The notes below the pieces were generated by a model. The model was not told where the DNA came from, made no database searches, and saw nothing but the letters and a program-made list of their open reading frames with translations. The translations under genes were made by a program, and so were the position numbers. Below, piece after piece: positions 9,343 through 16,800 of a stretch of DNA of 64,000 nt. The stretch spans positions 1-64,000 of the forward strand of contig NZ_JACHBQ010000002.1 in the NCBI RefSeq assembly GCF_014200405.1. The letters are read 5' to 3'. Origin of the DNA: Cryobacterium roopkundense (GTDB lineage: Bacteria; Actinomycetota; Actinomycetes; Actinomycetales; Microbacteriaceae). The stretch's first letter is position 1. Every line of letters begins with the position of its first letter.

Positions 9343-9678
9343 CTACATGGCGAACAGGTCCGGTATCAGGAGGGCGAGGTTGCACTGGGGGCAGCGCTGG
9401 CATCCGCTGCGCCCTTTGCCGGTGCGCATGATCTCGACGTTCATCTCGGTGCCGCAGGCGGGGCAGGCCGTCCCGCTCCAGGGGATCCCGTCGTACTTCG
9501 GGTCGAGCTCATCGAAGACCAAGCGGGCGACCTCGATCGCGTCGGCGCGAGCATCCGAGCCGGGCGGTGAGTCCGCCACCTCTTGGAGTGCGACGTTGAA
9601 CGGAACCGTTCCGGTATCGGTGAGGGGTTCCCCTGCGACGGCGCGGGACAGGGCCTCCTCGAAGTCGCTTCGGTTCAT
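9343..9678 (-). CDS. Small zinc-ribbon protein
   Basis: 111 aa from the ATG at 9678, which has a strong GGGGGAG ribosome site 3 bases upstream; the frame is open to 9738. The N-terminal 60 residues are helical and acidic. The C-terminal 50 residues carry a four-Cys zinc ribbon (CPACG ... CQRCPQC). Such ribbons bind nucleic acid or protein; no specific role can be assigned. It is transcribed with the kfrA-like gene direction but 145 bases before it. Confidence 0.65.
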   Translation of the reverse strand: MNRSDFEEALSRAVAGEPLTDTGTVPFNVALQEVADSPPGSDARADAIEVARLVFDELDPKYDGIPWSGTACPACGTEMNVEIMRTGKGRSGCQRCPQCNLALLIPDLFAM

Positions 9679-9691
9679 CACTCCCCCGCTG

Positions 9692-9730
9692 TCTAGATCC
9701 ATGTCGCTCAGTCTGGCCCGGCGCCGACGT
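9692..9730. repeat. Imperfect direct repeat, left copy (pair with 10608-10645)
   Basis: Contains ATCCATGTCGCTCAGTCTG and the following CCCGGCGCCGACG. The right copy at 10608-10645 has ATCCATGTCACTCAGTCTG and CCCGGCGTTGACG. The pair is about 87 percent identical and flanks the two lipoprotein genes. Confidence 0.55.
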
Positions 9731-9819
9731 TTTCGCACGGATCCCTTCTGGTGGGCGCACGGGAGCCGAAGAAATCTACCGGCGCATCGGCGCTAAGCTG
9801 GCCAAAAAATCGGGGGACC

Positions 9820-10242
9820 ATGAAGATCCGTTTCGCCGCATCCGCGGCAGCTCTATTACTACTCGCTTTGACGGGGTGCGCTAACAACACCGGAGGAAAC
9901 ATCCCGCCCGAGGAGCCAGCGCCGACTACAACTACACAGTCGTCCGCAGTAGCGCACGAGTTGACCACCGCTTGCGCTTCCGCCTTCGAGCAGTCGGAAG
10001 TCGACCTACACACCATGTACGACAGTGGCCGTGAGAACGACGAGGTCGCATTCACGGCAGCGTTGGACCCACTTTTCGACGCGTGCGAGAGCCCCGCAGA
10101 CCTCTACGCGGGCGGCGTCAAATACCCATACGTCTACGGCCTGACAGATGGCCTGTACCTCGATGCGATGACGCTCAAAATATACTGCAGCGGCTACGAA
10201 GCGACCCCGGCATGCACAGACATGGATTCATTCAAACCCTGA
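9820..10242 (+). CDS. Putative lipoprotein
   Basis: 140 aa. Starts at MKIRFAASAAALLLLALTGC: a lysine, a hydrophobic core and the lipobox LTGC, so it is exported and lipid-anchored at Cys20. A Thr/Pro-rich linker (EEPAPTTTTQSS) follows, then a 90-aa domain with several Cys that could form disulphides (ACASAF, DACES, IYCSGY, ACTD). The frame is open upstream to 9751 but the signal peptide fixes the start. Convergent with the next gene, which is also a lipoprotein. Function unknown. Confidence 0.72.
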   Translation: MKIRFAASAAALLLLALTGCANNTGGNIPPEEPAPTTTTQSSAVAHELTTACASAFEQSEVDLHTMYDSGRENDEVAFTAALDPLFDACESPADLYAGGVKYPYVYGLTDGLYLDAMTLKIYCSGYEATPACTDMDSFKP

Positions 10243-10243
10243 G

Positions 10244-10552
10244 TCACGGTTCAACTGTGATCATCGGCCCATCGAAAGGAAACACGAGCGCCTGCTCCAA
10301 CGTCACCGGGTGGAGCGACAGCCCGCACGCGAACCCTCCGCCGCCGGCGTATGTGCCCCGGACGTCGACGGCGACCGGTGTCTCGATACTCTCCGTGATC
10401 TGAACGTCGGTGAACACCTCGCCCAGGTGCTCGGCAATCGCATCTGTGCAGACGCTCTCCGGATCACCGCCACTGGAGCACCCAGTTAGAGCAAGGGCCA
10501 GAAGAGACACGCCCATTGACGCGGCTACATGGCGATACGGTCGTTTGCTCAT
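10244..10552 (-). CDS. Putative small lipoprotein
   Basis: 102 aa. Signal peptide with lipobox (SLLALALTGC, Cys at 25), then a short domain with VCTDAIAEHL and a Cys near FACGLSL that could form one disulphide. Stop codons of this and the plus-strand lipoprotein are one base apart. Both may act together at the cell surface, for example in surface or entry exclusion, but that is only inference. An imperfect ~38-bp direct repeat brackets this pair. Confidence 0.65.
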   Translation of the reverse strand: MSKRPYRHVAASMGVSLLALALTGCSSGGDPESVCTDAIAEHLGEVFTDVQITESIETPVAVDVRGTYAGGGGFACGLSLHPVTLEQALVFPFDGPMITVEP

Positions 10553-10607
10553 CCCCGCAGCCTATCCACGCTCATTCGCTTGCACTTCACTCAGCATTCT
10601 CGCGCTC

Positions 10608-10645
10608 TCTAATCCATGTCACTCAGTCTGACCCGGCGTTGACGT
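10608..10645. repeat. Imperfect direct repeat, right copy (pair with 9692-9730)
   Basis: Same orientation as the left copy. The left copy lies in the upstream region of the zinc-ribbon gene, so the lipoprotein pair may be an insertion that duplicated or brought along this segment. Confidence 0.55.
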
Positions 10646-10688
10646 GTTCATGTCCGGCGATGATTGCTTCGTCCTGTCACGACAGAGA

Positions 10689-10725
10689 AACGCCCCTGGC
10701 CGGGAGAGAGGACGGCCGGGGCGTT
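10689..10725 (-). terminator. Terminator hairpin after the redoxin gene
   Basis: A near-perfect inverted repeat, AACGCCCC-GGCCG against CGGCC-GGGGCGTT, about 40 bases past the stop of the minus-strand redoxin gene. No long T-run, as is common in high-GC genomes. Confidence 0.6.
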
Positions 10726-10767
10726 GATTGTGGGGCGCAGAATCCTGCGCCGGGTCGCGCGTTGGGC

Positions 10768-11022
10768 TCACGCGTTGAGAGCTCTGCTCTGTGCCAAGGC
10801 TGCGATGCGGTCGGGCCGGAAGCCGGCCCAGTGGTTGTGTTCGTCAACGACCACGATGGGTGCTGCGCTGTAGCCGAGGTCTTCAGAGACGTACTCGAGG
10901 GCCGCTGCGTTCAAGGTCACGTCGACCACTGTGTAGGTCACGCCTGCTTTGTCGAGGGCTCTGTAGGTCATCGTGCATTGGACACACGCTGGCTTGCTGT
11001 ACACCGTCACCATCTCGGTCAT
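10768..11022 (-). CDS. NrdH-like glutaredoxin family redoxin
   Basis: 84 aa, the usual NrdH size. The N-terminus VTVYSKPACVQCTMTYRAL has the redox motif CVQC after a beta strand, followed by AGVTYTVVDVTLN and the cis-Pro region SAAPIVVVD, ending with a WAGFRPDRIAAL helix. NrdH proteins give electrons to class Ib ribonucleotide reductase. A plasmid copy could raise dNTP supply for complementary-strand synthesis after transfer (inference). Unlike its neighbours it has a clear known fold. It is the first gene downstream of leader element copy 1. Confidence 0.88.
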   Translation of the reverse strand: MTEMVTVYSKPACVQCTMTYRALDKAGVTYTVVDVTLNAAALEYVSEDLGYSAAPIVVVDEHNHWAGFRPDRIAALAQSRALNA

Positions 11023-11046
11023 GATCTTGCTTCCTCTCTACCAACA

Positions 11047-11198
11047 ATTTTTTTGCCTGGCTGGCAAGAGAAATCGATAGCGACCGTGAGTGCCGTAGTG
11101 CCGGGTCGTGGAATACCGGAACGCAGCGAGGATATGCCGCGAAAGCCCGGAACGAAGGCACGGGAGGGAGCTACGGTGATCAGCCAGACAGGTAAAAA
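11047..11198 (-). promoter_or_regulatory. Structured leader element, copy 1 (before redoxin gene)
   Basis: Member of a seven-copy family. Read on the minus strand: a U-rich start, outer arm CTGTCTGGC, the conserved GATCACCGTAGCTCCC, an inner stem GTGCC/GGCAC, the conserved ATCGATTTCTCTTGCC, then outer arm GCCAGCCAG (one mismatch) and an A-run. The downstream gene starts about 25 bases later. Its middle belongs to type A, but its inner stem sequence is that of type B, which is part of the covariation evidence. Confidence 0.8.
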
Positions 11199-11280
11199 CG
11201 AAGGGCACTTACAGCGCCGCGCAGCGGATCAATTACAGGTCGGCCTCCGTGCCGACGTAGGAGGTGTGTCGTTTTGGTGG

Positions 11281-11655
11281 TTATTTGGTGCCCCAGCGTG
11301 CACGGATCGCTTCTTCGACGACGTTTCGAATGACGCCTCCGCCTTCGCCGTTGGCGACGGCTTCGTCGATCAGGTTGAGGACGTCCACGGATAGGCGTGT
11401 GCTGAATGGCAGGGTGACTTCGCGGCGCGGTCGCCCGCGAGGGGTGGGTGCTGGCGAGGCTGCGGGGGATGTTGGCAGTGGGGCCGGCGTCTCTGCTACT
11501 GGCGCGGGCGGCGTGGAAGGTGGTGCCGGCTGCACTGTGGCCGGGGCTGCTTCTGTGGGCCTGTAGTCGATGGGGTCCACGGATTCGTCGGGGGCGGGTC
11601 GTGGTGTGCGACGTTTGCGGGATTCGAGGGAGGGGCGGTCTTCTTGGGTGCTCAT
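11281..11655 (-). CDS. Ribbon-helix-helix partition protein (ParB-like partner of ParA)
   Basis: 124 aa from the ATG at 11655, which overlaps the parA stop by 4 bases (ATGA), so the two are translationally coupled. The N-terminal 70 residues are a disordered Pro/Ala-rich linker. The last 50 (REVTLPFSTRLSVDVLNLID then an Asn-Val-Val-Glu-Glu helix) look like an RHH (MetJ/Arc/CopG) DNA-binding domain. Small RHH proteins after parA serve as centromere-binding proteins in many plasmids, so I infer it binds the repeats upstream of parA. Confidence 0.8.
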   Translation of the reverse strand: MSTQEDRPSLESRKRRTPRPAPDESVDPIDYRPTEAAPATVQPAPPSTPPAPVAETPAPLPTSPAASPAPTPRGRPRREVTLPFSTRLSVDVLNLIDEAVANGEGGGVIRNVVEEAIRARWGTK

Positions 11656-12422
11656 CGGATGACCTGCCTGACTATCTCGGTGTACGCGTTTAGCACGGGT
11701 GCTCCTTTCCGGTATTTGCCGTACCACTCCCCCACGAGTCGCACTTCTTGGACGATGGCGCGGTCCGGGACCAGGGGAACGAGGAGCATTCCGGTGTCGC
11801 GTAAGTCGTCGATGCTGGCGGTCGCGGCTCGGGACATGATCGTTTCGCGCACTCCCCCGCAGACGATGCCGGCTTCGGTGAGGTTTGCGGGTGCTCCGAT
11901 GCGGTGCCGACTGGCTCGGAACTGCTCCACGGTGCGGCGGGCGCCGGCGACGCCGTCAACGCCGTCTCCTGAGGCGCTGGAGGCGTAGAGGATGGTGTCT
12001 GCGGCATTGAGCGCTGACAGGGTCAAGGGGCCGCCTTGGCGGTTGGGGCAGTCAATGACGACCAGGTCGGCGTTGAGGCCCTCGAGCGACGTACGGAGAC
12101 GGAGCTCGGCGTGGTCGGCGCGGTCCGCCTCACGGTTTGAGACGTTGCGAGCTGAGGGAACGATGCGCAGCTCGGGGAACCATGACGATTGGATGGCGAG
12201 GTCCTCGGCCCATCCTTCAGGGTTCTCGTCGCCGAGAATTGCGCCAACATGCAGGCCCTCTTCGGCCGGGACTACGTCGAGCCATTTGGTCGAGGCCGCT
12301 CGGGGGTCGAGATCGATCAGGACCGTGCGTCGCCCCTGCGACGCGGCGATCGCTGCGATCGAGACGGCGGTCGTCGTCTTAGTCACTCCGCCGGACTCGC
12401 TGTAGACCATGAGTGTTTGCAT
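11652..12422 (-). CDS. parA: ParA-family plasmid partition ATPase
   Basis: 256 aa from the ATG at 12422. Deviant Walker A motif SGGVTKTTTA at about residues 9-18; it lacks the usual signature Lys and has Thr where most ParA have Gly, a form I recall from actinobacterial plasmid ParA proteins. Walker A' DLDPRAA at about 40 and VIDCP at about 120 are intact. It segregates the plasmid together with the RHH protein that follows. The frame stays open upstream through a tetranucleotide repeat encoding (KKER)n, which I judge not to be translated. Confidence 0.88.
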   Translation of the reverse strand: MQTLMVYSESGGVTKTTTAVSIAAIAASQGRRTVLIDLDPRAASTKWLDVVPAEEGLHVGAILGDENPEGWAEDLAIQSSWFPELRIVPSARNVSNREADRADHAELRLRTSLEGLNADLVVIDCPNRQGGPLTLSALNAADTILYASSASGDGVDGVAGARRTVEQFRASRHRIGAPANLTEAGIVCGGVRETIMSRAATASIDDLRDTGMLLVPLVPDRAIVQEVRLVGEWYGKYRKGAPVLNAYTEIVRQVIR

Positions 12423-12474
12423 GAATTCATCATGCTTTGATTCATGCATGAATGCAAGCCTTCTTTCTTTCATT

Positions 12475-12574
<100 letters not shown>

Positions 12575-12587
12575 CGGATTTGATCAT

Positions 12588-12643
12588 GGGGAGTGTGAGG
12601 GGGTCTCCCCTCACCGGCTGGCCCGGGACGGGCCAGCCGGTGG
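12588..12643 (-). terminator. Conserved double hairpin, copy 1
   Basis: On the minus strand after the DUF3846 stop: a GC hairpin with GGCTGGCCCG/CGGGCCAGCC arms, then a second hairpin GTGAGGGG/CCCCTCAC ending in ACTCCCC. On the plus strand the second one reads GGGGAGTGTGAGGGG. The same pair recurs at four other gene ends. Confidence 0.65.
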
Positions 12644-12649
12644 TTGTGG

Positions 12650-13069
12650 CTAGATGTTGCGGAGCATGCCGACGATGGTGGGGAAGGGGGAGAGGCTGTC
12701 GACGAGTTTCTCGATGGTGAGGTCGTCGGGTTTTTGTGCGAGTCCGGTCTGGATCCTTTCGAGTTGGTGGTCGGTGAGTCCGATGGTTTCGCCGTCGTCG
12801 TTGGCGCTGACGGCTATTGCGGTGCCGAAGATGACGGTGCGGCTGCCGAGGAGGTGGGCGAGGACGGTGGCGGGGAGGTTGAGGGGGGAGCCGTTGATGA
12901 GTCCTTCGTCGTCGACGAACAGGTCGATGTTGTCGGTAAGGCCGACGACGTCGAACATGGAGCAGCCGATGGCGGCGGCGATGTCCTGCCCGATGTGGTC
13001 TGGGTTGAGGTTTTGGGTGGTGATGGTTTCGGCCGGGTTGATGTGGACGCTGCGGATGATGGTGGTCAT
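12650..13069 (-). CDS. DUF3846 domain protein, copy 1
   Basis: 139 aa from the ATG at 13069, preceded by GGGAGAGA; the frame is open to 13294 but runs through leader element copy 2. The core MFDVVGLTDNIDLFVDDEGL followed by an NGSPLN segment is the DUF3846 signature (an Asp-rich strand-turn). DUF3846 proteins occur on plasmids and phages of actinobacteria; a link with anti-restriction or establishment has been suggested by context but the biochemical role is unknown to me. A paralogue is at 14719-15153. Confidence 0.82.
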   Translation of the reverse strand: MTTIIRSVHINPAETITTQNLNPDHIGQDIAAAIGCSMFDVVGLTDNIDLFVDDEGLINGSPLNLPATVLAHLLGSRTVIFGTAIAVSANDDGETIGLTDHQLERIQTGLAQKPDDLTIEKLVDSLSPFPTIVGMLRNI

Positions 13070-13146
13070 GGGGTTCTCTCTCCCTTGTGGTGGTGAGATG
13101 CGCGGGGTCCCGAGCTCTCGGGGCAGTGGTTGTGTGCTCATCCACC

Positions 13147-13304
13147 GTTTTTCTGCCCTTGGTGGCAAGAGAAATCGATTGAGAGCGGGAGTGCCGGAGT
13201 GCACGGCTGGTCGGGGGAAATAAGGGAGCTTGCGACCGCGCCCGACCAGGTGGGCACGTAGGCACGTAAGCGAACTACGGTGACCGGCCACCAAGGGAAG
13301 AAAA
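13147..13304 (-). promoter_or_regulatory. Structured leader element, copy 2 (before DUF3846 copy 1)
   Basis: Type B. Minus-strand arms: outer CCCTTGGTGGC with GCCACCAAGGG, an 11-bp perfect pair whose sequence is unlike that of any other copy; inner GTGCC-TAC-GTGC with GCAC-TCC-GGCAC; apical CTGGTCGGG with CCCGACCAG. The single-stranded conserved parts (GTCACCGTAGTTCGCT and ATCGATTTCTCTTGCC) match the other copies. Confidence 0.82.
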
Positions 13305-13368
13305 GTTCTTTACGAGGGCGGCAGCGGCGAAGCCGCTTCCTTGTGGCCGGCGTGCCGGTTCACCTGGT

Positions 13369-13424
13369 GGGGGAGTGTGAGGGGGCGCCGCCACCTCACG
13401 GCCGGCCCGGGGCGGGCCGGCCGT
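13369..13424 (-). terminator. Conserved double hairpin, copy 2
   Basis: Plus strand GGGGGAGTGTGAGGGGG, a degenerate CCTCAC partner, then GGCCGGCCCG/CGGGCCGGCC. It lies just after the DUF3560 stop, the same arrangement as copy 1. Confidence 0.6.
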
Positions 13425-13435
13425 TCGGTTCGGGG

Positions 13436-14377
13436 TTATTCGGGGCGGTGGTGCTGCTGGATCTCCGCGTAGGGGGCGGTGTTGGTCCAGCTGTATTCGG
13501 TGGTGACGCTGACGGTCTTGGTGTTGGCGCGGACGACTTCGCGCCACTGCCCGCGGATCTTGACCCGGTCGCCTTTCTGGATGGTGGCGCGGCTGTGGCC
13601 GGTGGCCTGTCCGGTGGCGATCTGCTCCGCTCGCACTTTTTCCCAGTAGGTGATCTGGTCGCGTTTTTCAGCAATGCTCGGCGCGAGGCGCACCGCACGG
13701 GCCTGCTTTTGGGTGTCGGTGGCGTCGATGTACCCGCGCTCGTTGTCGTAGCAGGCTGCGGTGATGCTGCGCTCGAGCTTGCGGAGCTCGGCGCTCAGTG
13801 TTTCGATGCGGTTGGCGACGGTAACGGGGGAGTAGCGGGCCCCTGTCGTGTGGGTGGCGGCGTCGGCGCGGGCCTGGGCCTGCTGAGTGTCGGCTGTCGC
13901 GTCGAGGGCTGCCCGGGTGGCCCTGTCGGCTTTGGCTATGGCGTTGCGGTGGCGGGTTTCGGAGTGGTGACCGATTTTGATCGGTTCGCCGCCTTCGGGC
14001 AGCCGCCGCAGGGCTGCGTGCTCGCGGTCCCACGCGGCCGTTTCGGCGGTGGCCTTGCGGTCGGCCTTCTGCTCGAGGGCGTCGACCCGGTCGACCTGCC
14101 GCTGCGCCTTCCCGGCCTCCACCTCGGCCATGGGGCGGTGGGTGTGGTCGATGCTGGTGGTGACGGTGAACCCTGCAGCTTCCAGCGCGGTGGTGGTGCG
14201 TTCGATGGTGCCGAGCTTGGGGAGGCGGTCGCGGGACTGGGGGATGAACCAGGCGCTGATGCTGCGTCCCCAGCGCCACCCGCTGACTGTGAGAACCTCG
14301 GCGGTCCCGTCGCCTTTGCTGGTGCCGTCGATCAGGGTGCCCTCCGCGTGCGTGTGGGTGATGGTCAATGCGTTCAT
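13436..14377 (-). CDS. DUF3560 domain protein
   Basis: 313 aa from the ATG at 14377 (ribosome site GGAGAGAG). The N-terminus (HTHAEGTLIDGTSKGDGTAE then GWRWGRSISAWFIPQSRDR) is the DUF3560 signature seen in actinobacterial plasmid proteins. Residues 80-230 are a Glu/Ala/Arg-rich helical region, and the last 50 residues a compact domain (GDRVKIRGQWREVVRANTKT). Function unknown. The first seven residues, MNALTIT, are identical to those of the DprA homologue, although the proteins are unrelated. Confidence 0.8.
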   Translation of the reverse strand: MNALTITHTHAEGTLIDGTSKGDGTAEVLTVSGWRWGRSISAWFIPQSRDRLPKLGTIERTTTALEAAGFTVTTSIDHTHRPMAEVEAGKAQRQVDRVDALEQKADRKATAETAAWDREHAALRRLPEGGEPIKIGHHSETRHRNAIAKADRATRAALDATADTQQAQARADAATHTTGARYSPVTVANRIETLSAELRKLERSITAACYDNERGYIDATDTQKQARAVRLAPSIAEKRDQITYWEKVRAEQIATGQATGHSRATIQKGDRVKIRGQWREVVRANTKTVSVTTEYSWTNTAPYAEIQQHHRPE

Positions 14378-14405
14378 GATCTTGTCTCTCTCCTCGGACA
14401 ACTTG

Positions 14406-14556
14406 TTTTTTTGCCTTCCGGCGAGAGAAATCGATAGCGACCGTGAGCGGCGAAGTGCAGGGTCGTGGAATACCGGAGCGCAGTGAGGATATGCCGCGAA
14501 AGCCCGGAACGAAGCCGCGGAGGGAGCTACGATGACCGGCCGGAATGGTCAAAAAA
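14406..14556 (-). promoter_or_regulatory. Structured leader element, copy 3 (before DUF3560)
   Basis: Type A. Minus-strand outer arms CCATTCCGGC and GCCGGAAGG pair with one bulged A; inner stem GCGGC-TTC-GT with AC-TTC-GCCGC. Conserved GTCATCGTAGCTCCCTCC and ATCGATTTCTCTCGCC. T-run and A-run flank the arms and could extend the helix. Confidence 0.82.
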
Positions 14557-14646
14557 GCACCAATAGAACAGCGCCGCGAAGCGGCTCCGCCCTGGCCGGT
14601 CAGCAGGGCGGCCGCGCCGCCGTTCCACGGTGTTGCTCTCGTGGTG

Positions 14647-14714
14647 TGGGGGAGTGTGAGGGGGCCCGTCCCCTCACGGCTGGACTGACCTCAGGTCGGG
14701 TCAGGCCAGCCGTG
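14647..14714 (-). terminator. Conserved double hairpin, copy 3
   Basis: Plus strand GGGGAGTGTGAGGGG with CCCCTCAC, then an imperfect longer hairpin GGCTGG...CTGACC against GGTCAG...CCAGCC. It lies at the end of DUF3846 copy 2. Confidence 0.6.
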
Positions 14715-14718
14715 GCGG

Positions 14719-15153
14719 TTAGTGGCGGCGGAGCATGGCGACCAGTCCGGGGAATGCGGTCAGGCCGACTGCGAGCTGGTCGATGATGGCTGGGGCGGGG
14801 CGGGTGACGAGAGCGGTGCGGAGGCGGTGCAGCTGGGTGGTGGTGAGGCTGATGCTGTCGCCGGTGTTCGGGTTACAGCCCAGCGCCACGGCGTTGCCAA
14901 AGAGCACGGTGGGTGTGCCGAGTTGGTGGGCGATGATCGTCGCGCGCAGGTTCAGCCGTGACCCGTTGAGTGCTCCTTCATCATCGACGAACAGGTCGAT
15001 GTCGTCTTCGAGGCCGACGACGTCGAAGTTGTTGCACCCGACGCTCTCGTCGAGGGCTTCGACGATGCGGGCCGGGTCGAGGGTGGTCTCTTCGAGGTCG
15101 TGGAGGAACCCGATGCGGAGCGCGCGGAGGGCGGTGGCGTGGGTGCTGGTCAT
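14719..15153 (-). CDS. DUF3846 domain protein, copy 2
   Basis: 144 aa from the ATG at 15153 (GGAGAC upstream). The core NFDVVGLEDDIDLFVDDEGA then LNGSRLNLRATIIAHQLG aligns well with copy 1, and the C-terminus (FPGLVAMLRRH versus FPTIVGMLRNI) is also shared, so the two are paralogues. It forms a two-gene unit with the 47-aa Cys protein 14 bases upstream, both driven from leader copy 4. Confidence 0.82.
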   Translation of the reverse strand: MTSTHATALRALRIGFLHDLEETTLDPARIVEALDESVGCNNFDVVGLEDDIDLFVDDEGALNGSRLNLRATIIAHQLGTPTVLFGNAVALGCNPNTGDSISLTTTQLHRLRTALVTRPAPAIIDQLAVGLTAFPGLVAMLRRH

Positions 15154-15167
15154 GATCGTCTCCGGGG

Positions 15168-15311
15168 TTAGGCGTTGCTGTCGGCGTAGCGGGTGACGGT
15201 GCATGTTTCGTCGGGGCCGGTGTCAAATCGGCCTTGGCTGCGGCAGCCGCTGCACGCGCACCCGTCGGCGTACCGGTCACTCGGGAGGGTGTTCTCGTAG
15301 TCGTACGTCAT
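15168..15311 (-). CDS. Small Cys-rich protein (47 aa)
   Basis: 47 aa with CACSGC and a further Cys, so probably metal-bound or redox-active. The start at 15311 has a good ribosome site (GGAGAGAGAAG). It is the first gene after leader copy 4 and is followed after 14 bases by DUF3846 copy 2. Small, but its placement exactly at the leader's gene-start position and the strong ribosome site make it credible. Confidence 0.65.
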   Translation of the reverse strand: MTYDYENTLPSDRYADGCACSGCRSQGRFDTGPDETCTVTRYADSNA

Positions 15312-15625
15312 GATCTTCTCTCTCTCCTCGGACAACTTGTTTTTTTGCCTTCCGGCGAGAGAAATCGATAGCGACCGTGAGCGGCGAAGTGCAGGGTCGT
15401 GGAATACCGGAGGGAGCGAAGCGAGTGAGGATATGCCGCGAAAGCCCGGAACGAAGCCGCGGAGGGAGCTACGATGACCAGCCGGAATGGTCAAAAAAGC
15501 ACCAATAGAACAGCGCCGCAAAGCGGCTCCGCCCTGGCAGGTCAGCAGGGCGGCCGCGCCGCCGTTCCATGACGGGGGAACGAAGCGGCGGCTGCGCCGC
15601 TGCTTCCGCTTGTCCGCCCCGCAGG
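15312..15625. repeat. ~310-bp near-identical direct repeat, left copy (pair with 17740-18055)
   Basis: Covers leader copy 4 and the GC-rich trailer up to a CCGCCCCGCAGGG stretch. The right copy covers leader copy 5 and the same trailer. Only scattered differences are visible. Recombination between them would remove the nuclease and DprA genes together. Confidence 0.75.
15340..15498 (-). promoter_or_regulatory. Structured leader element, copy 4 (before 47-aa protein and DUF3846 copy 2)
   Basis: Type A, nearly identical to copy 5. Outer arms CCATTCCGGC/GCCGGAAGG, inner GCGGC/GCCGC. Compared with copy 3 its apical part is longer by 8 bases (GGAGCGAAGCGAG in place of GCGCAG), a change confined to the tip of the predicted hairpin. 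Confidence 0.82.
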
Positions 15626-15681
15626 GACGGCTTCAACGGGCCGCCGTGGTGGTCCCTCAGCGGCCGATGCGACGGGTCGTT

Positions 15682-16563
15682 CTAGAGAGTTATGTCCTCA
15701 CCGGTCGTGAGGAGTACCCACAGCGCCCGTCCAGCATGGCCCACTGCCCCGGGCACTGCCGGGGTCGGAAGCCGGTCCGCGTCGACGAGTTGACGCAGGT
15801 CGAAACCGGTGAGGGCGGCGATGTCGGCAATGGGGACCTGGAATGTGCGAAACGGGCCCAGAGGAGGCGTGTCGCCGGCTTCGAGTGCACGGGCGGTTTG
15901 CAGGTCGAGGTCGTCGAGCTGCGCGGTCTGGTCCAGAACGTAGCCGGTCGCTGCGAGAACGAGTCCCTCGACAGAGTCGTCCGCGTTCAGGTCAACGTTG
16001 GCCGGGACGTGAACCCAGACGGCGATTTTCCAGAACAGTCGGGGGATCGCAATGTCCCGGTAAATCGGGTCGGTCGGATCGAAGACCGGGCCGGTGAAGA
16101 CGTTGAGCTGTGCCCGGTGCACACGTGCGTGGTCAAGGACGTAGTTCTCCAACCCTGCCCACAGCTCGGGGCCCTGGTTGAATTTCTTCGCCTGGGGTGC
16201 CGCATTCGTGAACATGAAGGTCTCACTGTTGGCTCGCGCGGCGATCTCGGGGGCACCCCAGACGGGATCTCTGCGTCGGACGAGGTGGCCACGGTCGAGG
16301 TCGTTTTGCTCGTAGAGGCGAGGCCCGGCCTGTTCGCTTTCGGGCACTCGGGGATCGAAACGCCAGTCGTTGGTCCGGTCCAAATCCACGAGCGCCGCGC
16401 CATCGATATTCACCCCGGTTGCCGCGGCGAGCCGTCGGAACGGGTCCAGCAGCACAGTGAAGTGCGTGTAGTCGAGCTGTCGCACGACGTGTCCCTCCTG
16501 GGGAAGAGGCAGTGGAACATCGATTGTGAGAAAGCTGGGGGCATATCCGAGTTCAATGGCCAT
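15682..16563 (-). CDS. DNA/RNA non-specific endonuclease (NucA/EndoG family)
   Basis: 293 aa. The family's active-site motif is present as LDRGHLVRR at about residues 89-97 (DRGH, with the catalytic His), after FDPRVPESEQAGPRLYEQND. Conserved downstream elements are FMFTNAAPQAKKFNQGPELW (Asn of the metal site) and NVFTGPVF. Members normally act outside the cell or in mitochondria; this one has no signal peptide. No cognate inhibitor is obvious next to it. It has no leader element and no double hairpin of its own, so it seems inserted into the cassette region. Confidence 0.85.
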   Translation of the reverse strand: MAIELGYAPSFLTIDVPLPLPQEGHVVRQLDYTHFTVLLDPFRRLAAATGVNIDGAALVDLDRTNDWRFDPRVPESEQAGPRLYEQNDLDRGHLVRRRDPVWGAPEIAARANSETFMFTNAAPQAKKFNQGPELWAGLENYVLDHARVHRAQLNVFTGPVFDPTDPIYRDIAIPRLFWKIAVWVHVPANVDLNADDSVEGLVLAATGYVLDQTAQLDDLDLQTARALEAGDTPPLGPFRTFQVPIADIAALTGFDLRQLVDADRLPTPAVPGAVGHAGRALWVLLTTGEDITL

Positions 16564-16738
16564 GCCTCAGCAAAGCACGTGCGGGGGGAGATGACCGCCA
16601 CAGTCCTCACGCACCGTGTCGACACATCGGATATTCGGGGTACTGCCGATCCGGTGTCATGAGCTGGTTTTCCCGGCCCGACAGAACGCTAACGCCGGAT
16701 ATTCGACTAATTCACACGCCACCCATGCCGGTTGCCCT

Positions 16739-16793
16739 GGTGGGGAGCGCGAGGGGATACCCCTCGCCGGCCAGCCCGAAGGCTGGCCGGCCC
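16739..16793 (-). terminator. Conserved double hairpin, copy 4
   Basis: Degenerate form: GGGGAGCGCGAGGGG with CCCCTCG on the plus strand, then GGCCAGCC/GGCTGGCC. It directly follows the DprA stop. Confidence 0.6.
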
Positions 16794-16800
16794 CACGCGC

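Noticed and set aside
13280..14437. Long plus-strand ORF opposite DUF3560, and similar plus-strand ORFs at 18405-19673 and 28035
   Set aside because: High-GC shadow frames opposite clear genes; Gly/Val-rich or Arg-rich translations with no motifs.
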